Positions 11,642-19,933 of a stretch of DNA of 58,638 nt are shown here, piece after piece. Within the stretch, counting starts at the first letter, position 1. The number at the start of each line of letters is the position of its first letter. Position numbers and translations under genes: made by a program. The DNA is from Bacillus gaemokensis (GTDB lineage Bacteria; Bacillota; Bacilli; Bacillales; Bacillaceae_G), in assembly GCF_001590835.1 (NCBI RefSeq), contig NZ_LTAQ01000016.1:1-58638 (forward strand), in the 5' to 3' direction. Under the pieces are notes generated by a model that was given only the letters and a program-made list of their open reading frames with translations, had not been told where the DNA came from and ran no database searches.

Positions 11642-11666
11642 CATTTAACGAATTTAGAAATATAAT
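11638..11666 (+). promoter_or_regulatory. Sigma-A promoter of the cysE-cysS leader
   Basis: TTAACA (11638-11643), 17 bases, TATAAT (11661-11666). The -35 box overlaps the gltX stop codon. It would start the T-box transcript near 11673. Confidence 0.8.
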
Positions 11667-11689
11667 AAGAATACTTAAAAACCTAATAA

Positions 11690-11958
11690 GAAAAAGCGAC
11701 GAGAAGGAGAAGTAGAAAATCAGGCTTTTTACAGAGAGAACCACCTTTTGGCTGGAAGTGGTTTATAAGCGGATTTTTGAAATGCCCCTTCGAGTCTTCT
11801 GCTGAACAACGAAGAGTTTCGGGAAACGTCTAATGGCGCAAAGTAAGTAGAAGCGGTATAAACCGTTATCATGGATGAGTTTGAGGCTTCTTAGCCTAAA
11901 CAGAGTGGAACCGCGCTTATAAGGCGTCTCTGTCATTTTGACAGAGGCGTCTTTTTTT
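11690..11958 (+). promoter_or_regulatory. T-box leader, cysteine-specific, upstream of cysES
   Basis: This is a tRNA-sensing T-box riboswitch. The canonical T-box AGAGTGGAACCGCG is at 11902-11915. Stem I contains GAGAAGTAGA (AG-bulge region) and a specifier loop GAAATGCCCC in which TGC, a cysteine codon, sits at 11783-11785. The competing terminator follows. Uncharged tRNA-Cys should pair with the specifier and the T-box bulge, form the antiterminator and allow expression of cysE and cysS. The codon fits both downstream genes. This leader fills most of the 430-base gap between gltX and cysE. Confidence 0.95.
11923..11958 (+). terminator. T-box-controlled terminator
   Basis: GGCGTCTCTGTCA (11923-11935) pairs with TGACAGAGGCGTC (11939-11951), with two G-U pairs, and runs into seven T. 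It lies directly after the T-box, the usual position for the conditional terminator. Confidence 0.93.
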
Positions 11959-12071
11959 ATATCATGTAAATAGGTATGAGTATAAGCTTTTATACAGAAT
12001 AGGTAGTAAATAAGAAGTTAGCAATAATCGGTTTACTCGGGAAAACAGCCCATAAAGGGGAGGGGACATCG

Positions 12072-12737
12072 ATGTTTAAGAGGCTTCGGGAAGATATTGA
12101 AGTCGTTTTTGAACAAGATCCAGCGGCACGAAGTTATTTCGAAGTCATTTTAACTTACTCTGGATTACATGCAGTTTGGGCTCATCGAATTGCACATGCC
12201 TTTTATAAGCGGAATTTTTTCTTTATTGCACGTTGGATTTCGCAAGTTAGTCGCTTTTTTACTGGTATTGAGATTCACCCAGGAGCAACAATTGGCCGGT
12301 GCTTTTTCATTGACCATGGTATGGGGGTTGTTATTGGGGAGACATGTGAGATTGGAGATAATGTAACAATTTATCAAGGCGTTACACTAGGTGGTACAGG
12401 GAAAGAAAAAGGGAAGAGGCATCCAACCATTCAAGATAATGTGCTAATTGCAACAGGTGCAAAGGTACTTGGTTCCATTACCATTGGAGAAAACTCTAAA
12501 ATTGGGGCAGGGTCTGTCGTATTGAAAGAAGTTCCTGCACATTCTACAGTTGTAGGTATACCCGGTCGTGTCGTAATTCAAAATGGAGTAAAGGTTGGTC
12601 AGGAACTAAATCATTGTGATCTTCCGGATCCGATTTTTGATAAATTAAAAGTGATGGAAGCGGAACTTGAGATATTAAAGAAGCAACTTGCAGTGAAAGT
12701 AGAAAGGAAGGATAAAAATGACTATTCACATTTATAA
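12072..12737 (+). CDS. cysE: Serine O-acetyltransferase CysE
   Basis: CysE acetylates L-serine with acetyl-CoA, the first committed step of cysteine synthesis. The N-terminal helical domain is followed by left-handed beta-helix hexapeptide repeats (about 65-165), including [15 protein letters not shown] and [17 protein letters not shown]. Length is 221 aa, shorter than the enterobacterial enzyme, as usual for Bacillus. GGGGAGGGG precedes the ATG. The last 20 bases overlap cysS, implying translational coupling; expression is set by the Cys T-box. Confidence 0.96.
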   Translation: MFKRLREDIEVVFEQDPAARSYFEVILTYSGLHAVWAHRIAHAFYKRNFFFIARWISQVSRFFTGIEIHPGATIGRCFFIDHGMGVVIGETCEIGDNVTIYQGVTLGGTGKEKGKRHPTIQDNVLIATGAKVLGSITIGENSKIGAGSVVLKEVPAHSTVVGIPGRVVIQNGVKVGQELNHCDLPDPIFDKLKVMEAELEILKKQLAVKVERKDKNDYSHL

Positions 12738-14115
12738 TACGTTAACACGTCAAAAGGAAGCGTTTATTCCATTAGAAGAAAATAAGGTAAAAATGTATGT
12801 ATGTGGACCTACGGTATACAACTACATCCATATTGGGAATGCAAGACCACCTATGGTATTTGATACAGTGCGTCGTTATCTAGAACATAAAGGGTATGAT
12901 GTACAATATGTTTCTAATTTTACTGATGTAGATGACAAGTTAATTAAAGCGGCGAACGAGTTAGGAGAGGATGTTCCAACAATTGCAGACCGTTTTGTTG
13001 AAGCATACTTTGAAGATGTCACTGCATTAGGTTGCAAACATGCAACAGTTCATCCGCGAGTAACAGAAAATATGGATATTATTATCGAGTTTATTCAGGA
13101 ACTTGTGAATAAAGGTTATGCATATGAATCTGAAGGTGACGTGTATTATAAAACAAAAGAATTTGAAGGATACGGTAAACTATCTCACCAACCAATTGCT
13201 GACTTACGTCATGGTGCGCGTATTGAGATTGGAGAAAAGAAACAAGACCCGCTTGACTTTGCTTTATGGAAAGCTGCAAAAGAAGGAGAGATTTTCTGGG
13301 AGAGTCCTTGGGGGCAAGGGCGTCCAGGATGGCATATCGAATGCTCCGCAATGGCACGTAAATATTTAGGTGATACAATTGATATTCATGCCGGTGGCCA
13401 AGATCTAGCGTTCCCTCATCATGAAAATGAGATTGCGCAATCAGAAGCTTTAACTGGAAAGACGTTTTCACGTTACTGGATGCATAATGGGTATATTAAT
13501 ATTAATAATGAAAAGATGTCTAAGTCGTTAGGGAATTTCATTTTAGTGCACGATATCATTAAACAGTATGATCCACAGTTAATTCGATTCTTTATGTTAT
13601 CTGTACATTATCGTCATCCAATTAACTTTAGTGAAGAGTTATTGCAGAGTACAAATAACGGATTAGAACGAATCAAGACGGCTTATGGAAACTTAAAGCA
13701 TCGTATGGAAAGTAGTACAGATTTAACGGATCATAATGAGAAATGGTTAGCTGAAATGGAGAAATTTCAGGCTGCATTTGAAGAAGCGATGAATGATGAT
13801 TTTAATACAGCGAACGCGATAACTGAGTTATATAATTTAGCGAATCATGCAAATCAATATTTATTAGAAGAGCATACATCAAAGACTGTAATCGAAGCGT
13901 ATGTAAAACAATTTGAAACGTTGTTTAGTATTTTAGGATTAGAATTGGTGAAAGAAGAACTGCTTGATGAAGAGATCGAAGCATTAATTCAAAAACGTAT
14001 TGAAGCTCGGAAAAATCGTGATTTTGCATTGTCTGATCAAATTCGTGATGATTTAAAAGAGCGTAATATTATTTTAGAAGATACCGCCCAAGGTACAAGA
14101 TGGAAAAGAGGATAA
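12718..14115 (+). CDS. cysS: Cysteinyl-tRNA synthetase CysS
   Basis: This class I synthetase charges tRNA-Cys. The catalytic zinc site is visible through C29 ([13 protein letters not shown]), C209 (HIECSAMA) and the [10 protein letters not shown] segment; HIGH is at about 37-41 and KMSKS near 266-270. Length (465 aa) is typical. The ATG lies inside the cysE 3' end behind GAAAGGAAGG. Placing cysteine supply and cysteine use under one T-box links both to tRNA-Cys charging. Confidence 0.97.
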   Translation: MTIHIYNTLTRQKEAFIPLEENKVKMYVCGPTVYNYIHIGNARPPMVFDTVRRYLEHKGYDVQYVSNFTDVDDKLIKAANELGEDVPTIADRFVEAYFEDVTALGCKHATVHPRVTENMDIIIEFIQELVNKGYAYESEGDVYYKTKEFEGYGKLSHQPIADLRHGARIEIGEKKQDPLDFALWKAAKEGEIFWESPWGQGRPGWHIECSAMARKYLGDTIDIHAGGQDLAFPHHENEIAQSEALTGKTFSRYWMHNGYININNEKMSKSLGNFILVHDIIKQYDPQLIRFFMLSVHYRHPINFSEELLQSTNNGLERIKTAYGNLKHRMESSTDLTDHNEKWLAEMEKFQAAFEEAMNDDFNTANAITELYNLANHANQYLLEEHTSKTVIEAYVKQFETLFSILGLELVKEELLDEEIEALIQKRIEARKNRDFALSDQIRDDLKERNIILEDTAQGTRWKRG

Positions 14116-14117
14116 AC

Positions 14118-14525
14118 ATGATTGATGCAAAGCAATTAAACAGCTTAGCGTTAGCATACATGGGTGATGCGGTATATGAGCAATATATCCGTTATCACCT
14201 CCTTCAAAAGGGGACAGTTCGCCCTAACCAGTTGCATCGTTTAGGGACAAGCTTTGTTTCAGCGAAAGCGCAGGCGAAAGTTGTTTATCATTTATTAGAA
14301 GTATCATTTTTGACAGAGGAAGAAGAAGCAGTATTAAGAAGAGGGCGTAATGCGAATTCTGGTACTGTTCCAAAAAATACGGATGTACAAACATACCGTT
14401 ATAGTACAGCTTTTGAGGCATTACTTGGTTACCATCATTTATTAAATAATCGTGAGAGATTAGAAGAACTTGTGTATAAAGCAATTGATGTTTTAGAAGT
14501 GAAGGAAGGGGGCGCATCATCATGA
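14118..14525 (+). CDS. mrnC: Mini-ribonuclease III MrnC
   Basis: MrnC matures the ends of 23S rRNA in Bacillus. It is a stand-alone RNase III catalytic domain without the dsRNA-binding domain, recognisable by [16 protein letters not shown] near the N-terminus and the RGRNANSG and [13 protein letters not shown] segments. I chose the ATG at the MIDAKQLN start, two bases after cysS behind AAAAGAGG, giving 135 aa; an in-frame ATG six codons earlier overlaps cysS and has no ribosome-binding site. It overlaps rlmB by four bases (ATGA). Confidence 0.93.
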   Translation: MIDAKQLNSLALAYMGDAVYEQYIRYHLLQKGTVRPNQLHRLGTSFVSAKAQAKVVYHLLEVSFLTEEEEAVLRRGRNANSGTVPKNTDVQTYRYSTAFEALLGYHHLLNNRERLEELVYKAIDVLEVKEGGASS

Positions 14526-15265
14526 GTAGTGAATACATTATCGGACGTAATCCTGTCATTGAGGCGTTACGATCAGGAAGAGATATTAATAAAATTTGGA
14601 TTGCGGAAGGTGCTGCGAAAGGGCAGGTGCAAATTGTATTAGCGTTAGCGAAAGAAAATAAAATTATTTTACAGCATGCACCAAAGAAGAAGTTAGATCA
14701 GCTTGTTGAAGGGAATCATCAAGGTGTAATTGCTCAAGTGGCGGCATATCAATATGCAGAATTAGAGGATTTGTTTGAATTTGCGGCTAAACGTAACGAG
14801 GATCCTTTCTTCTTAATTTTAGATGAAATTGAAGATCCACATAACTTAGGATCTATTATGCGTACGGCAGATGCAACTGGTGCACATGGAATCATTATTC
14901 CGAAAAGAAGAGCTGTAGGACTTACGGCATCTGTTGCAAAAGCATCAACGGGAGCGATTGAATATATTCCTGTTGCGCGTGTGACAAACTTATCTCGTAC
15001 AATTGATGAATTAAAGGAACGTGGTCTTTGGATTGCAGGTACAGATGCAAGAGGGAAGACAGATTATCGTAATTTAGATGGTAATATGCCAATTGGATTA
15101 GTAATTGGTAGTGAAGGGAAAGGTATGAGCCGTATTATTGGTGAGAAGTGTGATTTTCTAATTAACTTACCAATGGTCGGTAAAGTTACATCCTTAAATG
15201 CGTCAGTAGCTGCTAGTCTGTTAATGTATGAGGTATATCGCAAACGTCACCAGATTGGTGAGTAA
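14522..15265 (+). CDS. rlmB: 23S rRNA 2'-O-ribose methyltransferase RlmB family
   Basis: This is a SPOUT-fold (TrmH/SpoU) methyltransferase using S-adenosylmethionine, most likely modifying G2251 of 23S rRNA as RlmB does. The N-terminal substrate-binding domain (1-80) is followed by three SPOUT motifs: [30 protein letters not shown] and [13 protein letters not shown]. Length is 247 aa. It sits between mrnC and rae1, both RNA-acting, with a four-base overlap upstream and a two-base gap downstream. The exact rRNA target is inferred from the family. Confidence 0.9.
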   Translation: MSSEYIIGRNPVIEALRSGRDINKIWIAEGAAKGQVQIVLALAKENKIILQHAPKKKLDQLVEGNHQGVIAQVAAYQYAELEDLFEFAAKRNEDPFFLILDEIEDPHNLGSIMRTADATGAHGIIIPKRRAVGLTASVAKASTGAIEYIPVARVTNLSRTIDELKERGLWIAGTDARGKTDYRNLDGNMPIGLVIGSEGKGMSRIIGEKCDFLINLPMVGKVTSLNASVAASLLMYEVYRKRHQIGE

Positions 15266-15267
15266 AA

Positions 15268-15780
15268 ATGAACGATATTTTAATCGTTGATGGTTACAAC
15301 ATTATTGGGGCTTGGAGAGACTTGAAAGCGTTGAGGGATGTAGATTTACAGGCATCAAGGGATGCGCTTATTGATAAGATGGCGAATTATCAAGGATATA
15401 CAGGAACAAGGGTAATGATTGTGTTTGATGCTTATACGATTCAAGGTATTGAGAAGAAGATGAAACAGGCGCGCGTTGAGGTTATTTTTACAAGGAAAAA
15501 TCAAACAGCTGATGAGAGAATTGAACAACTTGCGATTGAGCTCCGCAACATTAATACCCAAATTTATGTTGCGACTTCTGATTATACGGAGCAGTGGGTT
15601 ATTTTTGCTCAAGGAGCACTTCGGAAGTCAGCGCGTGAGTTAGAGATAGAAGTAAATGCGATGGAGCAACAAGTACGCCATCAAACGCAAGTTGTAAAAG
15701 AGAAACAACCTGCTATGCGAACGATATTTAGTAAAGATATTACAGAAAAATTAGAAAAATTAAGGCGAGGAGAGCGTTGA
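15268..15780 (+). CDS. rae1: Ribosome-associated endoribonuclease Rae1 (NYN domain, YacP)
   Basis: Rae1 cleaves mRNA in the ribosomal A site in B. subtilis. The 170-aa protein has the NYN/PIN-like N-terminus LIVDGYNIIGAW with the first acidic residue D8, the mid-domain VIFDAY and a basic C-terminal tail. It follows rlmB after two bases with a GGTGAG site inside the rlmB end, so it belongs to the cysES-mrnC-rlmB unit. Its stop lies in a small inverted repeat that reaches the sigH promoter. Confidence 0.9.
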   Translation: MNDILIVDGYNIIGAWRDLKALRDVDLQASRDALIDKMANYQGYTGTRVMIVFDAYTIQGIEKKMKQARVEVIFTRKNQTADERIEQLAIELRNINTQIYVATSDYTEQWVIFAQGALRKSARELEIEVNAMEQQVRHQTQVVKEKQPAMRTIFSKDITEKLEKLRRGER

Positions 15781-15784
15781 AACA

Positions 15785-15814
15785 TTGACGCTCTTCAAGT
15801 GCTTACTGTATAAT
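15785..15814 (+). promoter_or_regulatory. Sigma-A promoter of sigH
   Basis: TTGACG (15785-15790), 18 bases, perfect TATAAT (15809-15814). In B. subtilis this promoter is repressed by AbrB during growth; AbrB sites have no strict consensus, so I cannot confirm one here. Confidence 0.8.
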
Positions 15815-15847
15815 ATTGCTAAATAAATAGCGGTCGGAGGGATCAGA

Positions 15848-16507
15848 GTGGAAACAGGCTTCGTAAGTACCAACAACGTTACGTTTCGCGATTTAGAGGA
15901 TGAGGCAATAGTTGAGTTAGTTCGAAAAGGTAATATTGACGCTCTTGAATATTTGATTCACAAGTATAAGAATTTTGTTCGTGCAAAATCTAGATCTTAT
16001 TTTTTGGTAGGTGCCGATCGGGAAGATATTGTTCAAGAGGGTATGATTGGTTTGTTTAAAGCAATTCGCGATTATAAAGAGGACAAGTTATCTTCTTTTA
16101 AAGCATTTGCTGAATTATGTATTACTCGTCAAATTATTACTGCTATTAAGACAGCAACGAGACAAAAACATATTCCTTTAAATTCGTATGTTTCTTTGGA
16201 CAAACCGATTTATGATGAGGAATCTGATCGTACGCTATTAGATGTTATCTCAGAAACGAAAGTGACTGATCCTGAAGAGATGATCATTAGTCAGGAAGAA
16301 TATACCGACATAGAGCTTAAAATATCTGAATTATTAAGCGATTTAGAAAGGAAAGTCTTATCTTTATACTTAGATGGCCGTTCTTATCAAGAAATCTCAG
16401 AACAGTTAAACAGGCATGTGAAATCTATTGATAATGCTTTGCAACGCGTGAAGAGAAAACTTGAAAGGTATATGGAAATGAGAGAAAATACAACTTTAAA
16501 CTCATAA
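15848..16507 (+). CDS. sigH: RNA polymerase sigma-H factor (Spo0H)
   Basis: SigH directs transcription at the transition to stationary phase and sporulation onset. Sigma region 2 is visible at about 20-105 (EDIVQEGMIGLFKAIRDY, the core-binding and -10 recognition helices) and region 4 at about 155-205 with the helix-turn-helix LDGRSYQEISEQLNRHVKSI. It starts with GTG, chosen because CGGAGGGATC lies at the right distance and the N-terminus fits the family. It has its own promoter and terminator. Confidence 0.96.
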   Translation: METGFVSTNNVTFRDLEDEAIVELVRKGNIDALEYLIHKYKNFVRAKSRSYFLVGADREDIVQEGMIGLFKAIRDYKEDKLSSFKAFAELCITRQIITAIKTATRQKHIPLNSYVSLDKPIYDEESDRTLLDVISETKVTDPEEMIISQEEYTDIELKISELLSDLERKVLSLYLDGRSYQEISEQLNRHVKSIDNALQRVKRKLERYMEMRENTTLNS

Positions 16508-16515
16508 TTTATTTC

Positions 16516-16550
16516 GCAGGGGAGAAGCGTGTTCTCCTGCATTCTTTTTA
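16516..16550 (+). terminator. Terminator after sigH
   Basis: GCAGG-GGAGAA (from 16516) pairs with TTCTCCTGC (ending 16540), leaving a small bulge and a five-base loop, then ATTCTTTTT. It isolates sigH from rpmG. Confidence 0.8.
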
Positions 16551-16572
16551 TAAGAGAGTAAGTGGCATGTCA

Positions 16573-16602
16573 TTGACATTGGCTTTTATTGTATGATACA
16601 TT
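16573..16602 (+). promoter_or_regulatory. Probable promoter of rpmG-secE
   Basis: A perfect TTGACA (16573-16578) is followed after 18 bases by TACATT (16597-16602), a weak -10 box. The distance to rpmG and the terminator just upstream make a promoter here necessary. Confidence 0.6.
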
Positions 16603-16637
16603 TTTAGGGACATAATGTTACAAGGTTGGTGTAACAA

Positions 16638-16784
16638 ATGAGGAAAAAAGTTGTACTCTCATGTGAAGAGTGTAAAAATCGAAACTACTCCACAATGAAA
16701 GATACGAGCTCAGTAGAGCGACTTGAGATAAAGAAGTTTTGTAAAACATGCAATATGCATACAGTTCATAAGGAAACAAAATAA
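16638..16784 (+). CDS. rpmG: 50S ribosomal protein L33, zinc-binding form
   Basis: This 48-aa protein is too short for most ORF cut-offs. It has the zinc ribbon C9/C12...C35/C38 of the C+ form of L33 and the conserved [10 protein letters not shown] and [15 protein letters not shown] segments. Bacillus carries more than one L33 paralogue; the copy next to secE is a conserved arrangement. The Shine-Dalgarno before ATG is modest (AAGGTTGGTG). Confidence 0.93.
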   Translation: MRKKVVLSCEECKNRNYSTMKDTSSVERLEIKKFCKTCNMHTVHKETK

Positions 16785-16816
16785 ATAATCGAAACAATAC
16801 ACTGGAGGTCCCGTAA

Positions 16817-16996
16817 ATGCGTTTGACGAACTTTTTCGGCGATGTAGGTCGCGAAATGAAAAAAGTAAGTTGGCCTAAAAAAGATGAATTACTCCGTTCG
16901 ACGACTACTGTTATTGCGACAGTTGTATTTGCTGCAATTTTCTTCGCGGTAGTTGATATGGGTATTTCTTCTTTAATTCGGTTAATTCTTGGTTAA
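16817..16996 (+). CDS. secE: Preprotein translocase subunit SecE
   Basis: This 59-aa single-span SecE clamps SecY in the SecYEG channel. The amphipathic N-terminus contains EMKKVSWPKKDEL, the hallmark cytoplasmic helix, followed by one hydrophobic segment (about 30-53). The short form is normal in Firmicutes. ACTGGAGGTC lies eight bases before the ATG. SecY is encoded about 26 kb downstream, and I see no secG in the window. Confidence 0.95.
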   Translation: MRLTNFFGDVGREMKKVSWPKKDELLRSTTTVIATVVFAAIFFAVVDMGISSLIRLILG

Positions 16997-16999
16997 TTC

Positions 17000-17030
17000 T
17001 TGAATAAGAAGCACTTATCCATGATATAAT
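17000..17030 (+). promoter_or_regulatory. Extended -10 promoter upstream of nusG
   Basis: TGATATAAT (17022-17030) is a perfect extended -10 element (TGnTATAAT). A TTGAAT hexamer lies 19 bases upstream of the TATAAT (17000-17005), a long spacing that an extended -10 can tolerate. A terminator-like hairpin begins about 20 bases downstream of the -10. Confidence 0.7.
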
Positions 17031-17050
17031 GTTATTTATACGAACTGTGT

Positions 17051-17074
17051 AAAAGCCCGGTGAACGGGTTTTTT
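17051..17074 (+). terminator. Terminator or attenuator in the secE-nusG gap
   Basis: AAAAGCCCG (17051-17059) pairs with CGGGTTTTT (17065-17073) around GTGAA, ending in a six-T run. It ends the secE transcript but also lies within about 20-40 bases of the start of any transcript made from the nusG promoter, so it may attenuate nusG. Confidence 0.8.
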
Positions 17075-17127
17075 CATTTGCGCAAAAAAATGTACGTCAG
17101 GGAGGGAAGGACGCTCGTCCTAAATGA

Positions 17128-17661
17128 ATGGAAAAAAGTTGGTATGTTGTCCATACTTATTCTGGATATGAAAATAAAGTAAAAGCAAACCTAGAGAAAC
17201 GTGTAGAATCAATGGGAATGCAAGATAAAATTTTCCGTGTTGTTGTCCCGGAAGAAGTAGAAGTAGAAATGAAAAACGGAAAAGAAAAATTAACAAAAAG
17301 AAAAGTGTTCCCAGGTTATGTATTAGTTGAACTAATTATGACTGACGATTCTTGGTATGTTGTTCGTAACACACCAGGTGTAACAGGTTTTGTTGGATCT
17401 TCTGGATCAGGTTCAAAACCATCTCCTCTATTAGAAGAGGAAGTTGTTACCATTATGAAGCATATGGGAATGGACAATGAAGTGGTTGATTTCGACTTTG
17501 AACTTCATGAAACAGTACGTGTAAATGAAGGACCGTTCGCGAACTATACAGGTGCGATCGAAGAAATCGATATGGAAAAACAAAAAGTAAGAGTGCTTGT
17601 AGACATGTTTGGTCGTGAAACGCCAGTCGAGCTGGATTTCCATCAAATTGAAAAATTATAA
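17128..17661 (+). CDS. nusG: Transcription elongation/pausing factor NusG
   Basis: NusG binds the RNA polymerase clamp; in Bacillus it promotes sequence-specific pausing and can couple to Rho or the ribosome. The NGN domain (about 1-110, WYVVHTYSGYENKVKANLEKR at the start) and a C-terminal KOW domain (about 125-177, VNEGPFANYTGAIEEID) are complete, 177 aa. The only strong Shine-Dalgarno (GGGAGGG) is about 21 bases from the ATG, with a small hairpin in between that would shorten the distance. Confidence 0.96.
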   Translation: MEKSWYVVHTYSGYENKVKANLEKRVESMGMQDKIFRVVVPEEVEVEMKNGKEKLTKRKVFPGYVLVELIMTDDSWYVVRNTPGVTGFVGSSGSGSKPSPLLEEEVVTIMKHMGMDNEVVDFDFELHETVRVNEGPFANYTGAIEEIDMEKQKVRVLVDMFGRETPVELDFHQIEKL

Positions 17662-17711
17662 AATGAAACTTGAAATGAATTGTAAAAAGTGATAATATCT
17701 TTTAAGTCAGT

Positions 17712-17738
17712 ACGTCTTCGGCAACGGAGACGTTTTTT
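17712..17738 (+). terminator. Terminator after nusG
   Basis: ACGTCTTCG (17712-17720) pairs with CGGAGACGT (17725-17733, one G-U) around a GCAA tetraloop, followed by six T. The GNRA loop and T run make it a strong intrinsic terminator. Confidence 0.9.
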
Positions 17739-17767
17739 GAAAAAGATTTTATCGTTACAGATAAAAT
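17737..17767 (+). promoter_or_regulatory. Probable promoter of rplK
   Basis: TTGAAA (17737-17742) overlaps the nusG terminator T run; GATAAA or TAAAAT follows at 17760-17767 (spacer 17 or 19). The -10 assignment is uncertain. Confidence 0.5.
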
Positions 17768-17830
17768 ATGAAGTGGGAGGGCAAATCACTGCCCAATTGA
17801 CCACATCACGGACTTAAGGAGGTGTGTCTC

Positions 17831-18256
17831 GTGGCTAAAAAGGTAATTAAAATGGTAAAACTTCAAATTCCTGCAGGTAAAGCTAACCCAGCTCCACCAG
17901 TTGGTCCAGCATTAGGACAAGCGGGTGTTAACATCATGGGCTTCTGTAAAGAGTTCAACGCTCGTACAGCAGATCAAGCTGGTCTTATCATTCCTGTTGA
18001 AATTACGGTATTCGAAGACCGTTCATTCACTTTCATTACTAAAACTCCTCCTGCTGCTGTTCTTCTTAAGAAAGTAGCTGGTATTGAGTCTGGTTCTGGT
18101 GAACCAAACCGTAATAAAGTGGCAACTGTTAAGCGTGATAAAGTACGCGAAATCGCTGAAACTAAAATGCCTGACCTAAACGCTGCTAGCGTAGAAGCTG
18201 CAATGCGTATGGTTGAAGGTACTGCACGCAGTATGGGCATCGTTATCGAAGACTAA
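17831..18256 (+). CDS. rplK: 50S ribosomal protein L11
   Basis: L11 forms the GTPase-associated stalk base with 23S rRNA and is needed for RelA-type stringent signalling. The GTG start after TAAGGAGGTG gives the usual 141 aa and N-terminus [20 protein letters not shown] with the proline-rich [15 protein letters not shown]. The frame is open a little further 5' but without a ribosome-binding site. It heads rplKA, with L1 next. Confidence 0.97.
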
Positions 18257-18277
18257 TTCGATTTGTTTTTTTGTAAA

Positions 18278-18314
18278 AAAGGTTGCGGGTCTGGAATTCC
18301 AATTCGCAACCTTT
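18278..18314 (+). terminator. Hairpin between rplK and rplA (weak terminator or leader element)
   Basis: AAAGGTTGCG (18278-18287) pairs with CGCAACCTTT (18305-18314) around a 17-base loop that itself contains the palindrome GGAATTCC. The following TATTATC is a poor T tract, so partial termination or mRNA processing fits better than full termination. Confidence 0.6.
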
Positions 18315-18346
18315 ATTATCGTAAATGATTATCGTTTTTAAATAAA

Positions 18347-18377
18347 AGGATGGGCGCACATCCTAGGGGACTTCCCT
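18347..18377 (+). promoter_or_regulatory. Structured leader before rplA, possible L1 autoregulatory site
   Basis: AGGATG/CATCCT (18347-18352, 18359-18364) forms a hairpin with loop GGCGCA and is directly followed by AGGG-GACTT-CCCT (18365-18377). Two stacked helices next to rplA recall the L1-binding sites that mimic 23S rRNA in other bacteria. The role is inferred. Confidence 0.4.
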
Positions 18378-18439
18378 GAAATGAAGGCGTAAACGTGGGA
18401 GGTTATTCCGCTAAAACCACAATCAAGGAGGAAATAAAC

Positions 18440-19132
18440 ATGGCTAAAAGAGGTAAAAAGTACGTAGAAGCTGCGAAGCTTGTTGATCGTGCAGCTGCTT
18501 ACTCTGCAACAGAAGCAGTAGAATTAGTAAAGAAAACAAACACAGCTAAATTTGATGCAACTGTAGAAGCTGCATTCCGTTTAGGTGTTGACCCTAAGAA
18601 AGCTGACCAACAAATTCGTGGTGCAGTTGTTCTTCCAAACGGTACTGGTAAAGTACAACGTGTATTAGTATTTGCTAAAGGCGAGAAAGCAAAAGAAGCT
18701 GAAGCTGCTGGCGCTGACTTCGTAGGCGATGCTGATTACATCGGTAAAATCCAACAAGGTTGGTTCGACTTTGATGTAGTAGTAGCAACTCCTGACATGA
18801 TGGGTGAAGTTGGTAAACTTGGTCGTGTATTAGGACCAAAAGGTTTAATGCCAAACCCTAAAACTGGAACAGTTACTTTCGATGTAACAAAAGCTGTTAA
18901 TGAAATCAAAGCTGGTAAAGTTGAATACCGCGTTGACAAAGCCGGAAACATCCACGTACCAATCGGTAAAGTATCTTTCGAAGATGCTAAATTAGTAGAA
19001 AACTTCAAAACAATCGCTGATACGCTATTAAAAGCGAAACCAGCTGCTGCAAAAGGTACTTACATGAAGAATGCAACTGTTGCTTCTACAATGGGACCTG
19101 GTGTACGCGTAGACGTTTCTACAATCGCGTAA
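18440..19132 (+). CDS. rplA: 50S ribosomal protein L1
   Basis: L1 forms the mobile L1 stalk on 23S rRNA and often represses its own mRNA. The 230-aa sequence includes [34 protein letters not shown] and [32 protein letters not shown], the RNA-binding signature. The frame is open 45 bases upstream, but AAGGAGGAAAT eight bases before ATG fixes the start. Confidence 0.97.
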   Translation: MAKRGKKYVEAAKLVDRAAAYSATEAVELVKKTNTAKFDATVEAAFRLGVDPKKADQQIRGAVVLPNGTGKVQRVLVFAKGEKAKEAEAAGADFVGDADYIGKIQQGWFDFDVVVATPDMMGEVGKLGRVLGPKGLMPNPKTGTVTFDVTKAVNEIKAGKVEYRVDKAGNIHVPIGKVSFEDAKLVENFKTIADTLLKAKPAAAKGTYMKNATVASTMGPGVRVDVSTIA

Positions 19133-19142
19133 AAATTGGAAG

Positions 19143-19171
19143 TTGACTTCATAAAGAAGTTTTAATATAAT
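19143..19171 (+). promoter_or_regulatory. Sigma-A promoter of rplJ-rplL
   Basis: TTGACT (19143-19148), exactly 17 bases, TATAAT (19166-19171). It lies immediately after rplA and starts the transcript that carries the L10 leader. Confidence 0.88.
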
Positions 19172-19179
19172 CATTTATG

Positions 19180-19316
19180 TTGTGAATTTAAATAGTGTAC
19201 CGTAGACAGTAGGAGCCAACTTGGCTTAATTTCCTACCTAGGTGTTAATATACGAAACGGAATATTTTTCTGTGACTATATGCCTCCATGTCTACAACTG
19301 GGCATGGAGGTTTTTT
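19180..19316 (+). promoter_or_regulatory. L10 ribosomal leader (L10-L12 autoregulation)
   Basis: The region matches the Firmicute L10 leader described in RNA families: a structured segment with AGACAGTAGGAGCC and the partner TTTCCTACCTAGG, then a terminator (CCTCCATG at 19283-19290 with CATGGAGG at 19303-19310, then six T). L10(L12)4 binding is thought to favour the terminator when the protein is in excess. It fills most of the 233-base gap between rplA and rplJ. Confidence 0.9.
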
Positions 19317-19365
19317 AGTGCACTTTCGGTACATCTTCTATATAATCTACAGGAGGTGTAATAAC

Positions 19366-19866
19366 ATGAGCAAAGCAATCGAAACTAAACAACAAGTTGT
19401 GACTGAAATCGCTGAAAAACTTCGCGATAGTAAATCTACAATTGTTGTTGACTACCGTGGTTTAACAGTATCTGAAGCAACTGAATTACGTAAAAACTTA
19501 CGTGAAGCTGGCGTTGAGTTCAAAGTTTACAAAAACTCTTTAACTCGTCGTGCTGCAGAATCTGTTGAAATGGCTGAGTTAAACGAATTCTTAACAGGAC
19601 CAAACGCAATCGCGTTCAGTAACGAGGATGTAGTTGCTCCTGCGAAAGTATTAAACGACTTCGCTAAAGATCATGAAGCTTTAGAAATTAAAGCGGGCGT
19701 AATCGAAGGTAAACTTGTATCACTTGATGAGGTTAAAGCAATCGCTACTCTTCCATCACGTGAAGGCTTACTTTCTATGCTTCTTAGCGTTCTTCAAGCT
19801 CCAATCCGTAACCTTGCACTTGCTACTAAAGCAGTTGCAGATCAAAAGGAAGAGCAAGGCGCTTAA
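19366..19866 (+). CDS. rplJ: 50S ribosomal protein L10
   Basis: L10 anchors the L7/L12 dimers to the stalk. The 166-aa product begins [19 protein letters not shown] and contains the RNA-binding [27 protein letters not shown] segment; the C-terminal helix (about 130-160) is the L12 docking helix. AGGAGGTG lies before the ATG; upstream in-frame codons belong to the leader terminator. It is controlled by the L10 leader. Confidence 0.97.
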   Translation: MSKAIETKQQVVTEIAEKLRDSKSTIVVDYRGLTVSEATELRKNLREAGVEFKVYKNSLTRRAAESVEMAELNEFLTGPNAIAFSNEDVVAPAKVLNDFAKDHEALEIKAGVIEGKLVSLDEVKAIATLPSREGLLSMLLSVLQAPIRNLALATKAVADQKEEQGA

Positions 19867-19933
19867 TTTTTTAAAAGATAATTACGTGTTATCGATAAAA
19901 CAATACAAACCTATTTAAGGGAGGATATTTACA

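Noticed and set aside
17124-17171. 15-codon ORF overlapping the nusG start, considered as a leader peptide
   Set aside because: It starts four bases before nusG in another frame with the same poorly placed Shine-Dalgarno; nothing supports translation.
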